Shown here: piece by piece, positions 5,524-5,650 of the stretch | How the letters are laid out: each line of letters begins with the position of its first letter | Position numbering within the stretch: position 1 is the first letter of the stretch | NCBI GenBank assembly: GCA_947629275.1 | Contig: CANRDG010000125.1 | Location: forward strand, 1 to 5,650 | Origin: an uncultured Clostridia bacterium | Lineage (GTDB): Bacteria; Bacillota; Clostridia; Oscillospirales; Ruminococcaceae | DNA length: 5,650 nt | Direction of reading: 5' to 3' | Made by a program: the position numbers and the translations under genes | The notes under the pieces: model-generated | Database searches by the model: none | What the model saw: the letters and a program-made list of their open reading frames with translations, nothing else | Told to the model about the DNA's origin: nothing

Positions 5524-5650
5524 GCCTGCGCGCCGTTTGCAGCGGTGACGTTTTATACAATTTTTATAATGCGATTTTTGTATATTATGCACAATAAGTC
5601 CCATTTTTCGGTCTTTTATCGGCGTGCGTCAGCGTACCCGCTAAATTGTA
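5524..5650. other. Upstream intergenic region with no recognisable gene
   Basis: I find no convincing reading frame on either strand. It holds an AT-rich patch (5551-5594) with two related motifs, TTTTTATAATGC (5561-5572) and TTTTTGTATATTATGC (5575-5590). An imperfect 17-bp inverted repeat lies at 5578-5594 (TTGTATATTATGCACAA, 6 of 8 pairs). The patch could hold an operator or a second promoter, but no -35/-10 pair of good quality can be fitted. The end of a neighbouring gene beyond the edge cannot be excluded. Confidence 0.4.

Noticed and set aside
5590..5620. Terminator of an upstream gene in the plus direction
   Set aside because: AAGTCC...GGTCTTTT could pair only five bases with a mismatch, and no gene end is visible before it.
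1..5650. CRISPR array, tRNA, insertion sequence or prophage signs
   Set aside because: No spaced identical repeats, cloverleaf, transposase motifs or terminal repeats were seen; the window is a continuous housekeeping cluster.

Overview
The window carries the 5' part of a division and cell wall (dcw/mra) cluster, all on the minus strand. In transcription order (right to left) it reads mraZ, rsmH (mraW), an ftsL-like gene, a class B penicillin-binding protein with two PASTA domains, and the first 329 codons of murE, which runs off the left edge. Gene order, the PASTA-bearing PBP, strong GGAGGTGA-type ribosome binding sites and frequent TTG starts point to a low- to mid-GC Firmicute. A member of the Clostridia, perhaps Ruminococcus-like, fits best; this taxonomic call is inference.

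Layout: positions 5504-5650 hold no gene I can support. A good sigma-A-type promoter (TTGATT, 17-bp spacer, TATAAT; 5495-5523) faces mraZ. Just downstream of it lies a 10-bp-spaced pair of AGTG-containing repeats that resemble an MraZ operator. mraZ (4978-5403) abuts rsmH (4057-4977) with no bases between them. A 120-nt, extremely A-rich (on the mRNA) spacer separates rsmH from ftsL (3418-3936). A 100-nt AT-rich spacer separates ftsL from the PBP gene (1023-3317), and 34 nt separate that from murE (1-988). I see no intrinsic terminator between the genes, so one operon is likely.

How the genes work together: MraZ is the cluster's own regulator. RsmH methylates 16S rRNA. The FtsL-like protein belongs with the DivIB/DivIC/FtsL septal complex that scaffolds and activates the FtsW and class B PBP synthase. 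The PBP cross-links septal (or spore) peptidoglycan, and MurE adds the third stem-peptide residue to the cytoplasmic precursor.

This is a conserved housekeeping region, not an accessory island, and I see no clear new system. The less ordinary points are the A-rich, almost U-free leader before ftsL with an open frame through it, TTG starts on three of five genes, the Asp/Tyr-rich tail of the FtsL-like protein, the likely MraZ box, and a His-to-Gln change in the MurE SSH motif.
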